A stretch of DNA of 64,000 nucleotides from contig OZ023188.1 of the NCBI GenBank assembly GCA_963995505.1, positions 3,472,001 through 3,536,000 of the forward strand. The letters are read 5' to 3'. Under the pieces are notes generated by a model. The model ran no database searches. It saw only the letters and a list, made by a program, of their open reading frames with translations, and was not told the DNA's origin. The DNA comes from Hypericum androsaemum (lineage: Eukaryota; Streptophyta; Magnoliopsida; Malpighiales; Hypericaceae). Made by a program: the position numbers and the translations under genes. This document shows, in pieces, positions 26,104 through 38,292 of the stretch. Position 1 is the first letter of the stretch; the number at the start of each line of letters is the position of its first letter.

Positions 26104-26819
26104 CTATGATCCTCTGTTTCTTCTTCATTTATTATTGGCTTCTCTCTTCATCTAAAAACCAATTCTTTAATTGGTCGATCGTTTCTGGTGGATAATTTTT
26201 TCTTTCTAAATATTTCCCCATGTCGAAAAAAAATTCTCTTATGAAATAAGATGAGATTGGCGATGATGAATGATCAGCATATAGCAATGGACGGTTTTGC
26301 AAGACCTGCCAAATGGATCTCTCCTCAAATTAAGTTTTTTTTATAAATGAGATGGGAAGAAGTTTTCCGCTAAAAAATGGAGAGTGGATTGAGTGGGGAT
26401 TAAAAAAATTTTGTCCATAGGTGGGGACTAATATTTGGACCCTTAGATTAGATGGGATGTCCTAATTTTTAAATCTAATGGTAAAAAATTGTTGAGGGGT
26501 TTTTTAGTCTTTTTCAATCAAAGAAATACCAAATTCTACTAAAATTGGGGGCGACTGTTCCCCTCCCATATTTTCGAAATTTGTGGCGGAACCTCTCTCA
26601 CCCATGTTTATCTCTCTCTCCTTTTTTCTCGTCTTCCTCTCCTTCCCCCTCTCTCTCCATTTCATATCCGTCCGTCCGTTACCCATTCTCCGTGAGCGCC
26701 ACCCTCACGGAGCACCACCGTCCGTGACCATTTTAGCAACAGAACCTGCGGGAAAACTTAACCCACCACGTCTCTCACTTCGAAACGGTGTGCTATCCTC
26801 CCCCACTCCCTAAATTCTT

Positions 26820-26840
26820 TCTCTTCGGTGGCTAGGGTTT
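26820..26840 (+). promoter_or_regulatory. Telo-box-like motif upstream of the ULP1-type gene
   Basis: The sequence ggctagggtttcac contains TAGGGTTT, a motif frequent near transcription starts of plant genes. It lies in a CT-rich, GC-richer stretch (26590-27220) upstream of the first minisatellite array and could mark the leader of the ULP1-type gene. Confidence 0.35.
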
Positions 26841-27479
26841 CACGGAATTGAGTCAGAGAAGATTTGCTTGTCATCTCTTTTTCTTCAATATAATGTCCTC
26901 TCTATATTCGGCCTTTCCAGAGGGAGGGCTTACCCTTTTTGTTGGTTCTTTTTTTGTGTTGATTTTAGGTTGTGAGTAACCCGAAAACTGTCTTTGTAGT
27001 AGAAAGTGATCCCGTCAATGACAGAAATCGACGTTGCAGTAGCATAAACCCTCCATCAGCACCAACCCTGAGTAGGTGAGCACTACACACATTGACCCCA
27101 CTTTCCGTGGCCACCACCTTCCGTTGCCGCCGACCCTCTACGAGCAGCACCCTCGGTGTGCACCACCCTTCTTTTCCTCTCCGTGTCAAGAAGCGACCCG
27201 AATCAAGGAACAATTAAAGGTACAATCAAAGGTACATTGGTTGCTATTGCGGAGTCCTCCTCTGTGCTTTTATGTTAACTCGTGTTATTTTACAATATTT
27301 TGACATGCAAGTTCTGTATTTGGGTATTAATTTGTTATTTTTTGCTGGCCGGTTATGATCAAAGTTTAATAACGAAAAATTTGAAGATGAAGCAGAAGGC
27401 TGGAGAGAATAGCGTTAGAGATGAGAAGATGGAGCCTGAAAAGGGAAAGATGGAAGCTGAAAGGAAAATGTACTAATTT

Positions 27480-28265
27480 CTGATTTATTAGTAGATATTG
27501 GTTTATTCTGGGTAGATATTGGTTACTTCTGACTTGATATTGGTTTGATTCTGAGTTGATATTGTTTCGTTCTGAGTTGCTACTGGTTTGATTCTGAGTT
27601 GATATGTGTTTCATTCTGAGTTGTTACTGTTTTGGTTCTGACTTGATATTGGTTTGATGCTGACTTGATATTGGTTTGATTCTGAGGTGATATTGGTTTC
27701 ATTCTGAGATGTTACTGGTTTTGTTCTGACTTGATATTGGTTTTATTCTGAGTTGATATTGGTTTTCTTCTGAGATGATATTGGTTTGATTCTGAGGTGA
27801 TATTGGTTTCATTCTGAGATGTTACTAGTTTTGTTCTGACTTGATATTGGTTTGATTCTGAGTTGATATTGGTTTGCTTCTGAGATGATATTGGTTTGAT
27901 TCTGAGGTGATATTGGTTTCATTCTTAGATGTTACTGGTTTCGTTCTGACTTCATATTAGTTTGATTCTGAGGTGATATTGGTTTCATTCTGAGATGTTA
28001 CTGGTTTCGTTCTGACTTGATATTGGTTTGATTCTGAGGTGATATTGGTTTCTTTCTGAGATGTTACTGGTTTCGTTCTGACTTGATATTGGTTTGATTC
28101 TGAGGTGATATTGGTTTCATTCTGAGATGTTACTCGTTTCATTCTGACTTGATATTAGTTTGATTCTGAGTTGATATTGGTTTGCTTCTAAGATGATATT
28201 AGTTTGCTTCTGAGATGATATTGGTTTCATTATGAGCTTTATTGATATTTGTTTGGAGGTGTATT
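27480..28265 (+). repeat. GATATTGGTTT minisatellite, left array
   Basis: About 35 imperfect units of roughly 20-22 bp with plus-strand core GATATTGGTTT followed by variants of gattctgagt. Higher-order order is visible: runs alternate gatattggttt with gttactggttt units. It lies just upstream of the first ULP1-type coding exon. Confidence 0.95.
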
Positions 28266-29419
28266 GATATTTGTGTTAAAGACCATTAGTTTGAATGGTA
28301 AAATTATTATATTTGTTTTTTACTAAAGTTGTTATATGTTGTTTGTTGTTAGAGTTGTGTACTGTTTTATAAGCCCAGCAAGCTTATCAGTGTCAATGAA
28401 TTTTGCATAACCAAACCTCTACCGCTTCAAAGGACGGTAGAAGTGGATATGTACGAATGGCTGGATTCCAGTTTCTGTTGGAGTTGACTGTCCTCGATCC
28501 TGATTCCAGCGATATGATAAAAGTTGTCAATATTTGTAGAGGCGAGCAGAAGGTTGTTTTATCCAGTGAGCATGTTAGAGAAATGTACGGACTGGAATTT
28601 GGGAATGAGGATATCAATTTCAAAAAGAAGTTAACTTCAACAGAAAAGGAAAAATTCAAGACACAAACTAAGGATTTGGGTTTGGAATCAACCGAAGCCT
28701 ATTATCTAAATGTAAAGAAGTTAGAGAAGACACTAAAAAGGAAAGGCAAGAAGGAGTTAAGTAATTACGACTGGGCTAAAGTTTACCTGCTGTATGCCGT
28801 AGGAGTGTTTCTTATGCCACGAACTTCACAGACCATACCAGGGAGGTACTGGTTTCTTTTTAAACAACTCTCTCAGGTATTGGTCCAATTTTGTGGCTCA
28901 GATGATGAATCTTGAGTTTGCGAGATGTTTAGGTTGTTTCAACACCAGCACACTCGTCAAAATGGGCTACAATGCTCATGCATTCTTAGATTATTTCAAT
29001 AAAATCAAAAGAAACAAGATTTCTCATGCTTCTTCAAGCGCCCATGGTAGTACTGATTATGGAAATATGTCTTTGTTCCAGGTATTTTGTAATTTGTTTG
29101 TCTACTTTAATTATTTTTTTTCAATAAATGCTGGAATAATATCTTTTTTCTGCTTTGTAGCTATATGCTAGTCATTTCAACCTATTCCAGCAGTGAGAAA
29201 CAGTAGATTCTCAGAGGAAAGCTTTAGATGATTCGATTAATGTGGTTAAATTAATCATTGAGGATAGACTGAATTGGAAAAAGAGACCATGTTGGAGACA
29301 GACAAAGAAGAGGGCGATGAGGAGGAGGAAGATGACAAGGGAGATAAAGATGGGGATGATCCTGTGAGTTTAATCCTCATTTTTTTCTTCTATTATCTTG
29401 TTCTTAAATTTATTTTATT

Positions 29420-29735
29420 TGGATTGATATTTGTTTGAACCTGTTTAGATGTTGGTTTCAAACTGTTTCGATATTGTTATGTGTCTGTATTAATATTAGT
29501 TGTGTATGTATTGATATTCATTTTACGTATTGATATTGGTTTGAGTACCTATTGATTGTGGTTTGAGTACGTCATCATATAGGTTTTACCCTGATATGAT
29601 ATTGGTTCTAGACTGTTATTATATTAGTTTTAGGCTGTTACTGTTTTGGTTTTAGTCTGTTATGATATTGGTTTCAGTCTGTAATGATATTTGTTTCTGT
29701 CTGTTGTAATATTGGTTATGTATGATCTCATACTG
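29420..29735 (+). repeat. GATATTGGTTT minisatellite in a ULP1-type gene intron
   Basis: Diverged units on the plus strand (ttgatattggtttgag, tgatattggtttcag) between acidic exons of the ULP1-type gene. Confidence 0.85.
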
Positions 29736-30844
29736 GTATCATTCCTTTTTGTTGTATGATAGCATGGGAGAATGACTTTTTTCACAACGATGAAAAGGGA
29801 AAAGAGGAGGATGATGAGGACGAAGGGGATGGAAATGAGGCTCAATTGGAGCACTTGAATAAAAAGAGAAAGAAGAATAATGAGGAGTATAGAGAGGATG
29901 CTGGAGTAAAGAACGTTGTTCCTGAGGATAAAGAGGTGAGTTTGACGCTTATATAGTAATAATGCATTTCATTGTGTTGTCCCCTTTTTTGTTTCAGATT
30001 GAAACTTATACATTAGTATGTTGTTTTATTGATTTTAGTTGGATTGTTATTTTGCATAATTTCTGTTTGAGTTTTGTGTTGTTTGTGATATTGTTTAGCT
30101 TGTGATTTCATATTGGTTTGCATGCGAGGTAAAACTGATGTGTATGTGTAGTGATAATGAGGATAATTTTTTGTATGACAGAAATCGGTAGACGAATGTT
30201 TTAACACTAAGGATAATGTTAATAGCGAGGATATTGAAGCAGAGAACATTGAACCTCAGGATAAGTGGGCTATTGTTCCATATGTGAAAACTGATTTATT
30301 AGAATTGGCCAACACATCTAGCCTTCTAACATCTCAAGGTGGTGATACAATTTTCTACAATAAAGCTTGCGCATTTACAGATAAGCTTGTGGCCACTGGC
30401 GTCGAGGGTGAAAAGGCTGTGTCAGTAGCAAAGGAGGTTCAGAGCATAGCCCATGAACCTGAACCACATCGTTCTCTATCCAGGATGACACCAAACCTAT
30501 TGATGATAAGAGATTGTCGAAAGCCAGCTACGCTCTCAGGACTCCATATACGGACCCTATCCAAAAGAAGAGTAAGCAAGGTCCTGTCCCAAAAAGGGGA
30601 GAGAAGCGGGTCCAAATGGCCGATGATGATGATGATTTTCAGATTATTAGACGTACCGATTTTGTCTGTGCGCCACCTAGGCAGTTTTATCATGATTATG
30701 TCATAACACCCGAGAAATTGGAGGCTACCAAGGCTTGTTATACGTCTTTGTTGGTTGCACATAAAAATATTCTTCTATGGTATGCAAATGATAGAGATAA
30801 AACAAATGAATTATCGTAAGTCTCATCTTATTTAGTAGTCAAGA

Positions 30845-31020
30845 GTACATTTATTGATATTGGTTTGAGTATGTATTAATATTGGTTAGAGTACGTGGCA
30901 ATATTTGGTTCAGAATGTATTAATATTAGTTTTAATCTGTATTATTTTTGTTTTGTGTATGTGTTGATATTGATTTGACTATGTCTTCATATTGGTTGTA
31001 TATATATCGATAATGTAGGT
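30845..31020 (+). repeat. GATATTGGTTT minisatellite in a further ULP1-type gene intron
   Basis: Plus-strand units such as ttgatattggtttgag at about 30852, ending just before the exon containing LLGFDHCEYVMRKDV. Confidence 0.8.
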
Positions 31021-32029
31021 TTATTTTTTTTTGTAACAGTAGCGAACTGCTTGGTTTTGACCATTGTGAGTATGTGATGCGGAAAGATGTTGCAACCCTG
31101 TGTGGGAGGCAATGGGTTTCAACGGCAGTTGTGGATTCCTACGCACGTTTTTGGCTAGACGCTGTCATAACCTAAACCAACGCATTGATCGGATAGTGTT
31201 TCCTATTTTTACTGCTATTAGTATTTTTCAAATTGATATACATTGAACTATAAACCAACGCATTGCTCATGTGTAATGTTCCTGTATCATTTTATTGTTC
31301 TATTGTAGAACACACTTTTCAGGTATTTCCCGATACTGGTACTCAAGTTGCCGAGGAACAAAGAAAAGTAATCTGCGATGAATTACAAGAGACTATTGAA
31401 ATGTCATATTTGTATGCCCTGGAATACATCTCTGAAATTCCATATGTAAGTCCTAGAAAATTTGTTTTCCAGTTTTTCAGGGACCTTAAAAAGCAAAAGT
31501 TTGCTGATTAATTTTTATTTTTTTGTTACAGTAGATCTTTCCATATTGTGATGATCGACACTTCACTGTCTTTGTCATTGATACATTGTTGAAGGGGTGT
31601 TTCATTTTGGACAGTATGGATATTGGAAAAGCGACGGTTGCTATGTTGACGAGCTTTGGGTTGAAGATACAAGATTATTTTGCTCCATTCGTGGCAAAAG
31701 TTAAAGGGATTGACATTATGGATTATGACTGGAAAGTCCTGCACAGTAGTACAATCCGATGGTTTTAGTTGTGGCATATTCGCGTGCACGTTTCTGGAGC
31801 ACTACACTCATGTTTGGAAAGACGATTCAATCCCTGAATTTAATTGGAAGAACTCCAATGTCTTGTCGGAGTTTAAAAAAACTATTTGTATTGACATTAT
31901 TGCACAGCCAGATAATTTGGAGCTGTCATTGGTTTGACCCGAGCGTTGGAGTGGAATGAAGGAAAGAAGATATCGGGTTATTTAAGAATTATTTTATTTG
32001 TTGGTTTTGTTTTAACGTTATTATGTCAG

Positions 32030-33375
32030 TCTATAAATATATTGGTTTGTGTATTTTTATTGGATTGGTTTTAGTCTGTGTCAAAAATTGTTTGAGTATA
32101 TGTCGATATTGGTTTTGAGCTGTAGAAATATTAGTTTTGAGAAGTGAATATGTTATTTTTATCTGTAAAGATATTGGTTTAGAGATGTTGAGATATTGAA
32201 TTTCAGCTGTAGACATTGTTCTGAGATGTGAAGATATTTTTTTAGCTGTAGATATTGGTTTTGATAAGTGTACATATATTGGTTTTGAACTTCAGTGATA
32301 TTGGTTTACGGCTGTAGGGATATCGATTTTCATCTGCAGGAAGATTGGTTTCAAGCTGTTCAGATATTCGTTTTGAGCTTTAGTGATTTTCATTTTCGAG
32401 ATGTGGAGATATTTGATTTACAGCTGTAGGGATATCGGTTTACAGCTGTAGGGATATCAGTTTCAAGCTGTAGAGATATTGATTTTCAATTGTAGGGATA
32501 TTAGTTTTCATCTGTAGGAACATTGGGTTTAATTTGTAGGGATGTTGATTTTGAACTTCAGTGATATTGATTTTCAACTATAAGGATATTGGTTTTGAGC
32601 TTTAGTGATATTGGTTTCGAGATGTAGAGAGTTTGGTTTTAGCTGTACAGATGCTGCTTAGAGATGTGGAGATGTTGGTTTTTAGCTGTACAGATATTGG
32701 TCTTGCGATGTAGAGATATTTGGTTTACAAGCTGTAGGGATATCAGTTTCAAGCTGTAAAGATATTGGTTTTCAATTGTAGGGATATTGATTTTCATCTA
32801 TAGGAACATTGGGTTTAAGCTGTAGGGATATTGGTTTTGAACTTCTGTGATATTGGTTTTGAACTGTAGGGATATTGGTTTTGAGCTGTAGTGATATTGT
32901 TTTCGAGATATAGAGCGTTTGGTTTTAGCTGTACAGATACTGCTTAGAGATGTGGAGATGTTAGTTTTCAGCTGTACAGATATTGGTCTTGCGTTGTAGA
33001 GATATTTGGTTTACAGCTGTAGGGATATCGGTTTCAAGCTGTAAAGATATTGGTTTTCAATTGTAGGGATATTGGTTTTCATCTGTAGGAACATTGGGTT
33101 TATGCTGTACATATATTGATTTTGAGCTTTAGTGATATTGGTTTCAAGATGTATAGATGTTGGTCTTTGCTAAACAAATATTGGTTTAGAGATGTGGATA
33201 TGTTGGTTTTCAGCTGTACATATATTGGTTTCGAGATGTGGAGATGTTGTTTTTCAGATGCAGACATATTTTTTTCAGATCTATTGATATTGGTTTACAG
33301 GGGTATTGAAATTTGTTGTCAACCATAGATATATTGGTTTACAGCTGGAGCGATATCTGTTTTAAAGTTCAAATT
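32030..33375 (+). repeat. GATATTGGTTT minisatellite, array downstream of the ULP1-type gene
   Basis: More than 50 units of about 21-25 bp on the plus strand, now with spacer gagctgtag or cagctgtag (gctgtagggatattggtttt). A longer higher-order unit of about 290-310 bp is repeated: the run agctgtacagat / tgcttagagatgtgg / agatgttggtttt occurs near 32640 and again near 32930. Confidence 0.92.
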
Positions 33376-33553
33376 GGACCAATCTAAAATAAACACCTGA
33401 ATTTTAATAAATAACATGATGTTAACTATTAGACAATCTTACGATCTTTATAATATTACAAGTTCATAAATAGTTTAGTGGTCTATTCAAATCTATGTCC
33501 ATGGGATTTTTATCTTGTATTGTCTGCTGGTTTGAGACATCAGTACAACTATT

Positions 33554-36009
33554 TTATTGCTTCTGTTTCACCTTCTGATTCTTTGCCTTTGCTTTTTCCC
33601 GACCAACCTCGTTACTGTTTTTCAATCTCTTTCTTGACTTGTTTGGATTCACGCATTTCTTTATACATTTTTTCTATGCTTTTGTTGTTGTCTGGAAATC
33701 ATCAGCTTGTTGTGCTTTAGGCGTTGGAGTTCCTTCAAATAGAAATATTTCAATGTTTATGAAAATGATGACAATAAATCAAGTAACGATTAACAAATTC
33801 ATGTTTGAGATGTTTACCTCATATGGGTTGGCTTGAGAATTGATTAATCATACTCTTTACATTATCGTCAACAATTTTGATAGCTTCTGGTTCCATAGAA
33901 ACCAGAGCTGCCAAATAATTCATCTTCCTCGTTAAATACTGATAGTTTTGGGAAAAGTTATTTTCTGGCTTAAGCTCATCCATAGTTATCTCCATTCCTT
34001 CTTTTGCCTTTACTGTCCACCGCTTCATCACATAATTCTCAGGCAATATGTTGAATGCATCATAACCAATGAAGCTGCTAAGAGTCGTCATGATCTTTAG
34101 TATGTGTCGGTAAAAAATTCCAAGGGTTTCATACAGTCTGCACGAACATGCAACCAGCATTTTGGTCTTCTGAATTTTCACCAATCTTGTATCACTCTTA
34201 TTTGAATTGTCTCCACGCTTGAAAATAATATATTTTGATGCGTCCCCTACAATGTAGCACTACAATGGTTAAATAATAATCGCATACTAATACAAGTATC
34301 ATACTAATACTAATGTTAAGTAAACCAATATCAATACACATTACATCCATTATCAATTCACATGTATACCAGTATCGAATTTTTTTTACCTGTAAAAGGA
34401 CTACCATTCGGGACTTATTCAATCTGATAGCGAAGAGATTCTTCATACTGATGTTTGAACTTCTGGAACATTCTATGAGTGTATACCTCTACCGACGTAA
34501 CCAATGAGCTGGTACTGTATCTGTTGTTCGGTAACTTATTCATGGCGTCAAAATCTGCCTCCCTCTCTGCATGCCTTCTACCATTAACAAAGCTATTAAA
34601 ATAGGTGAAGAACTCAACGAGGTTGTAGTCGGATTGCAAGTACCCCCGTACATTACTGTTGCAAGATTCGACAAGTTGTATCATTACCATACCAGCAGTA
34701 AAATATTTCTTAACCCATGCTGATGACCATTGTGTTCGGTACTGATGTATAAATTTCAACCATGTGTATCCTCCTGGTAGGAAACACTCTTCAGTCATCT
34801 TATTCCAGTCAAAGTCAAATTCTTCTTCATTGTCAACATTATAGATCAAATTTTTGAATGCTTGAGACACTTCGTTTGTGAGTAGTTGACTAAGCCTTTT
34901 CTTCGCATTCTCTAATATGTGCCAGGTACATAAAGCATGGTATGTACCTTTAAGTTCCAAGCCCAATGCCTTACCAATCGCGTTGTCTTGGTCAGTGAAA
35001 ATGGTCTTTGGGGCCTTGTTATCCATACAAGCGAGGAACGTTCGGAATAGCCATTGAAAGGATTTAGCTGTCTCGTCGAACAAGAGAGCTGCTCCAAAAA
35101 TGTAAATCATGCGATAGTGATTGAAACCTACAAAAAGAGCTGCACAACGAAATAACTATAATAAGTCCATGTAAAACCAATATCAAAGTTTCGTCAAACA
35201 AATAGTAAGAATTCGAATGAAAGTATACCTAATGGATGATAGTTCTTATTTTTTCTGTAAGTGGTGTCAAAAGTAATTGCATCGCCGACGAGATTGTAGT
35301 CCATTCGCATCCTTTTGTCGGCCCAAAAGATATTTGCTATTTGCTCGTCACTATCAACTTCAATATCATAAAAAAAGGATGGATTTTTATATGCCTCCGA
35401 TCTAAAATATTCTTACAATGATGTAGCTTCACCCATTTTCATTATCTTCTACCGTTGTGTTCCCAAACGGTTCTTCAAATCTATTAGGAGGAAACCAAGA
35501 TTTTCCACACCACCACCAGCCATTGCCATTACTTCGTAGGAAGATCTGTTCTTAATGCCAGCTTCATTATGCATTTTCGCAATTTATTCTTGCATTGGAT
35601 TCATCTTTCGGTTGGATCTTAACATATAAGTAAACTCACTTGGGATTAGTTGATGATTGTGTTATACACTCCATTCCTTTATGAAATAAACTGACCTTTC
35701 AGGTGAATAGTGGATGAGGATCATAGCTTCACAATCTGTTCTCTCCTCTAGCCGTTTATATGATCGACCATTTTTCCGTTTAGGTTCATCTGACTTCTTA
35801 CGAAGATCCTCCTTATTGTAAAGTAATCTGATGTAGTATATCTCCTTAGTCTTTTCACCATCGACTTTTCCATTTTTATGATAATCTTTCCGCACAATGA
35901 ATCTTTTTTTGTGTGCATAAGTGTAGTAAAAATCAAGCACCTCTTCCACTGATTTAAATTCTAATTTTTCCCACCGTTCCTTTTCCTCCATATCCTCAAC
36001 TGTGTCCAT
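33554..36009 (-). pseudogene. FAR1/FHY3-type MULE transposase, broken
   Basis: Reading right to left: an N-terminal FAR1 DNA-binding domain (36009-35662; FYYTYAHKKRFIVRKD, RTDCEAMI, then HNH just past a stop), the start of the DDE region with FDTTYRKN (about 35250), the MULE transposase domain (35110-34415; TDQDNAIG with the second catalytic Asp, CTWHILENAKKRL), a SWIM-like finger (about 34170-34100; ACSCRLYETLGIFYRHIL) and a basic tail (NPNKSRKRLKN) ending at 33554. Damage: stops before HNH and after MNPMQE, further stops or frame changes at about 35440-35410, and the third SWIM Cys replaced by Tyr. Introns near 34260-34390 and 35160-35190 contain the minisatellite core on this gene's sense strand. 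It converges on the ULP1-type gene. Confidence 0.88.
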
Positions 36010-36079
36010 TTCCTCTACACTGTCCGCTCCGGGTTGTTGAGTACCATTGGCAACTTCACAGGCACATACTAACCGAAAT

Positions 36080-37560
36080 CAATTCATACAAATCAATATC
36101 AATAAAGCTGGAAACAAATATCTATAAGACAAAAACCAATATCATTAAAGGCACAAACCAAAATTAATAAAGCTGAAAACTAATATTAATACAACTCAAA
36201 ACTAATAGCAGTAAAGGTACTAACCAATATCAATAAAGCTAACAACCGGTATCAATACAGCTAAAAACTATTATATAAAGCTGGAAAAATAAAATCACTA
36301 AAGCTGTAAACCACTATCAATAAAGCGGAAAACCTATATTGGTACATCTCAAAAGCAATATCACTGAAGGTACAAACCAAAATCGATAAAGATTTAAATC
36401 AATTTTAGTACAGCAATAAACCAATGTTGATACACTTTTAAACTAATATCCATACACCCTAAAACCAATATCACAACACGATAAAACTTATGTCATTGAA
36501 TCTATAAACCAATATCTATACATCTGACAAGCATTATCAACACACTTAAAAACCAATATCAACACTGTTACAAACTAATTTCAATTCAACGTCAATGTCA
36601 TTGGAGCTACAAACCAATATCTATAAGCTGACTTCCAGTAGCGAAACAGTTAAAAATCAATATAAACAAAGTTGAAACCAATATCAACACAGCTAAAAAC
36701 TAATTTCGCTACCACTATAAACCAAAATTACTACACATTAAATCCAATATCAGCCGAGGTAAAAAAGAATATCCTTTACAAATCAAAACCAATTTCGGTA
36801 CATTGATATTGGTAGTAAAACTAATATCAATAAAACATCTCGACCAAAGAAAAAGCATAATCACTACAACTTGAACTTTTTATAAAATAAAAATATTATA
36901 TGTACCGTCAATGTATGGGGTGTAGCTGTTGTTGATTTGATGTCGAATAAGATGTAAACTATAATATGTAACTCGGAACTAATATCAATTAAGCTGAAAA
37001 CTAGGATCAATGCACATACTATACCTCCAGTTTGTTGATTATTATCGTCATCTTGACAATCTTGATGATCAATTATTCCATCCATGCTTCGATCTAAATA
37101 AGATGTAAACCAATTTCAATTAAAGTTACAAACCAATATCGATTAGCTGAAAATCAATTTCAATAAAAGTACAAAAGAAATATCACTGAAGCTTCAAATA
37201 AATATAATTTAAGCTAGAAATAATTATCAATGCACGTAAAAATCAAAATCAATTCAGGTGTAAACCAATCTCAATAAATCTCAAAACCAATAGTACTATA
37301 GGCTAAAACCAGTAATAATAAATCTGAAAACCAATAGCACTATAAATGAAAAAACAATATCAATAAAGCTGTAAACCAAATAAGACACCCGTCGTGTTGA
37401 ACCCAATAGCCCTGCATCTCCTAACCAATAGCAATAGTCTGCTAAAATCCAATTTCGCTACACCTAGACGAATCAAAACTCATATGACTCAGACTTTTAA
37501 ACCAAATATACAAAGGAGACAAATAATCACAATAAAGGGTAAAACCAATATCATTGCCGA
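36080..37560 (-). repeat. GATATTGGTTT minisatellite, right array, inverted
   Basis: About 60 degenerate units whose core reads AAACCAATATC on the plus strand (accaatatcaataaagctg type), so GATATTGGTTT on the minus strand. It is upstream of the FAR1-type gene and mirrors the left array about the point where the two genes converge. Confidence 0.92.
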
Positions 37561-38292
37561 AGAGCCTTTAAACAAATACAACTCGGACTTTAAAAATTGG
37601 AGTTTGTCGAAGACAAAGAAGATTTGGTTTTAAAAAAAATACACGTGCCTTCAACAGTGTAGTTGAATTTATGTAGAATGCTAAAAAAACTAGAATAATA
37701 TGCCACCTTTTTCTGTAACTTTCAAAGCACTCTAATGGATTCTTTATTTTAGAGAATTTAGTTTATTGATAAAGTGGCTGGTAGGATTTTGGATATTGAT
37801 AAAGAGTCCTTTCTTATAGGAAGTTGAAGCTCCACGTTTATTGGTAGTTATTTTTACCTTTTTTGGAATTTTCATAATTTTTAATCCAAATTTTGTTAAA
37901 GAATAGTTTTTCAAAATTACCCTTAAAGAATTTATTAATACTTAGACCGCCACCACATCTATTTTAATCCCTAAATTTGAGGACTATCCTTGTCCCCATC
38001 AAATCCTCCCATAAAATGATGTGGTGAAGGAGGCTTTTATTTCATTTAGATCTATAATATTATTTTTTAAATAATGTGGTTAGATATGATGAAGTGGATG
38101 CCACGTATGACGTCTATGTGTCACTAATCATCGGAAAGTTAACTTTAGCCACCGGAAAAGTGATCCTTGAGGTGGTATTTGTCTCGTTTTTTACAGTATA
38201 AGAGGCTTTTTGAACTAATTTTAACTATAAGGTGCTAATTGTCCTGGTTGAGTAAGTACAAGGATCTATGTTAACTTTGTTCTTTTTTCAAT

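Larger units (their letters stand above)
28433..31935 (+). pseudogene. ULP1-type (C48) SUMO-protease-like gene carried by the MULE, broken
   Basis: The N-terminal exon (28433-28870) reads through VNICRGEQKVVLSSEHVREM and YDWAKVYLLYAVGVFLMP, the N-terminal region of plant transposon ULP1 proteins. Acidic linker exons follow (about 29285-29365, 29760-29935, 30180-30815). Next come RQWVSTAVVDSYARFW (about 31100-31160) and the protease core: DDRHFTVFVID with the catalytic His (about 31550), LDSM with the Asp (about 31610), and QSDGFSCGIF with the oxyanion Gln and catalytic Cys (about 31752-31780). Introns carry GATATTGGTTT units on the plus strand. Damage: a frame change at about 28875, a stop after YASHFNLFQQ (about 29195), a frame change near 30480, and a 1-nt frame change between His/Asp and Cys at about 31745. 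The protein would cut SUMO-like conjugates if whole; its role in MULEs is not established. Confidence 0.85.
26386..38012. other. Inner terminal-repeat pair of the GGATTCAGTGGGGAC family
   Basis: Left ggattgagtggggatt (about 26388) and, reverse-complemented, right ggatttgatggggac (ending about 38010). About 35 bp further in, the left end has ggggactaatatttggac and cccttagatt, a near match to the left end of the 780-bp element at 54629. This suggests the gene-bearing part is the autonomous-type member of that family. No 9-bp duplication was found directly outside these ends. Confidence 0.5.
25703..38283. mobile_element. 12.6-kb composite MULE carrying ULP1-type and FAR1-type genes
   Basis: The termini are agaataaagaccaaa (left) and, in reverse complement, agaacaaagttaaca (right). 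Similarity extends inward for more than 150 bp (for example ttgtacttattcaa versus ttgtacttactcaa, caattag.ac, catccac.tcatcatat). Both ends abut the 9-bp direct repeat tttttcaat (25694-25702, 38284-38292). Inside are a ULP1-like protease pseudogene (plus), a FAR1-like transposase pseudogene (minus) and arrays of a GATATTGGTTT minisatellite. MULEs with ULP1 genes are known in plants (Kaonashi / KI-type). A second, inner pair of terminal-repeat-like motifs (26388 and 38010) suggests one element nested in another or a composite end. Confidence 0.82.

Noticed and set aside
27480..28265. CRISPR-like array
   Set aside because: Units are contiguous imperfect minisatellite repeats without unique spacers, in a plant nuclear genome.
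28433..31935. A working host SUMO protease gene
   Set aside because: Several frame changes and a stop, split catalytic residues, and location inside a MULE with a 9-bp duplication.
33554..36009. A host FAR1/FHY3 transcription factor
   Set aside because: Multiple stops and a lost SWIM ligand, within MULE ends.
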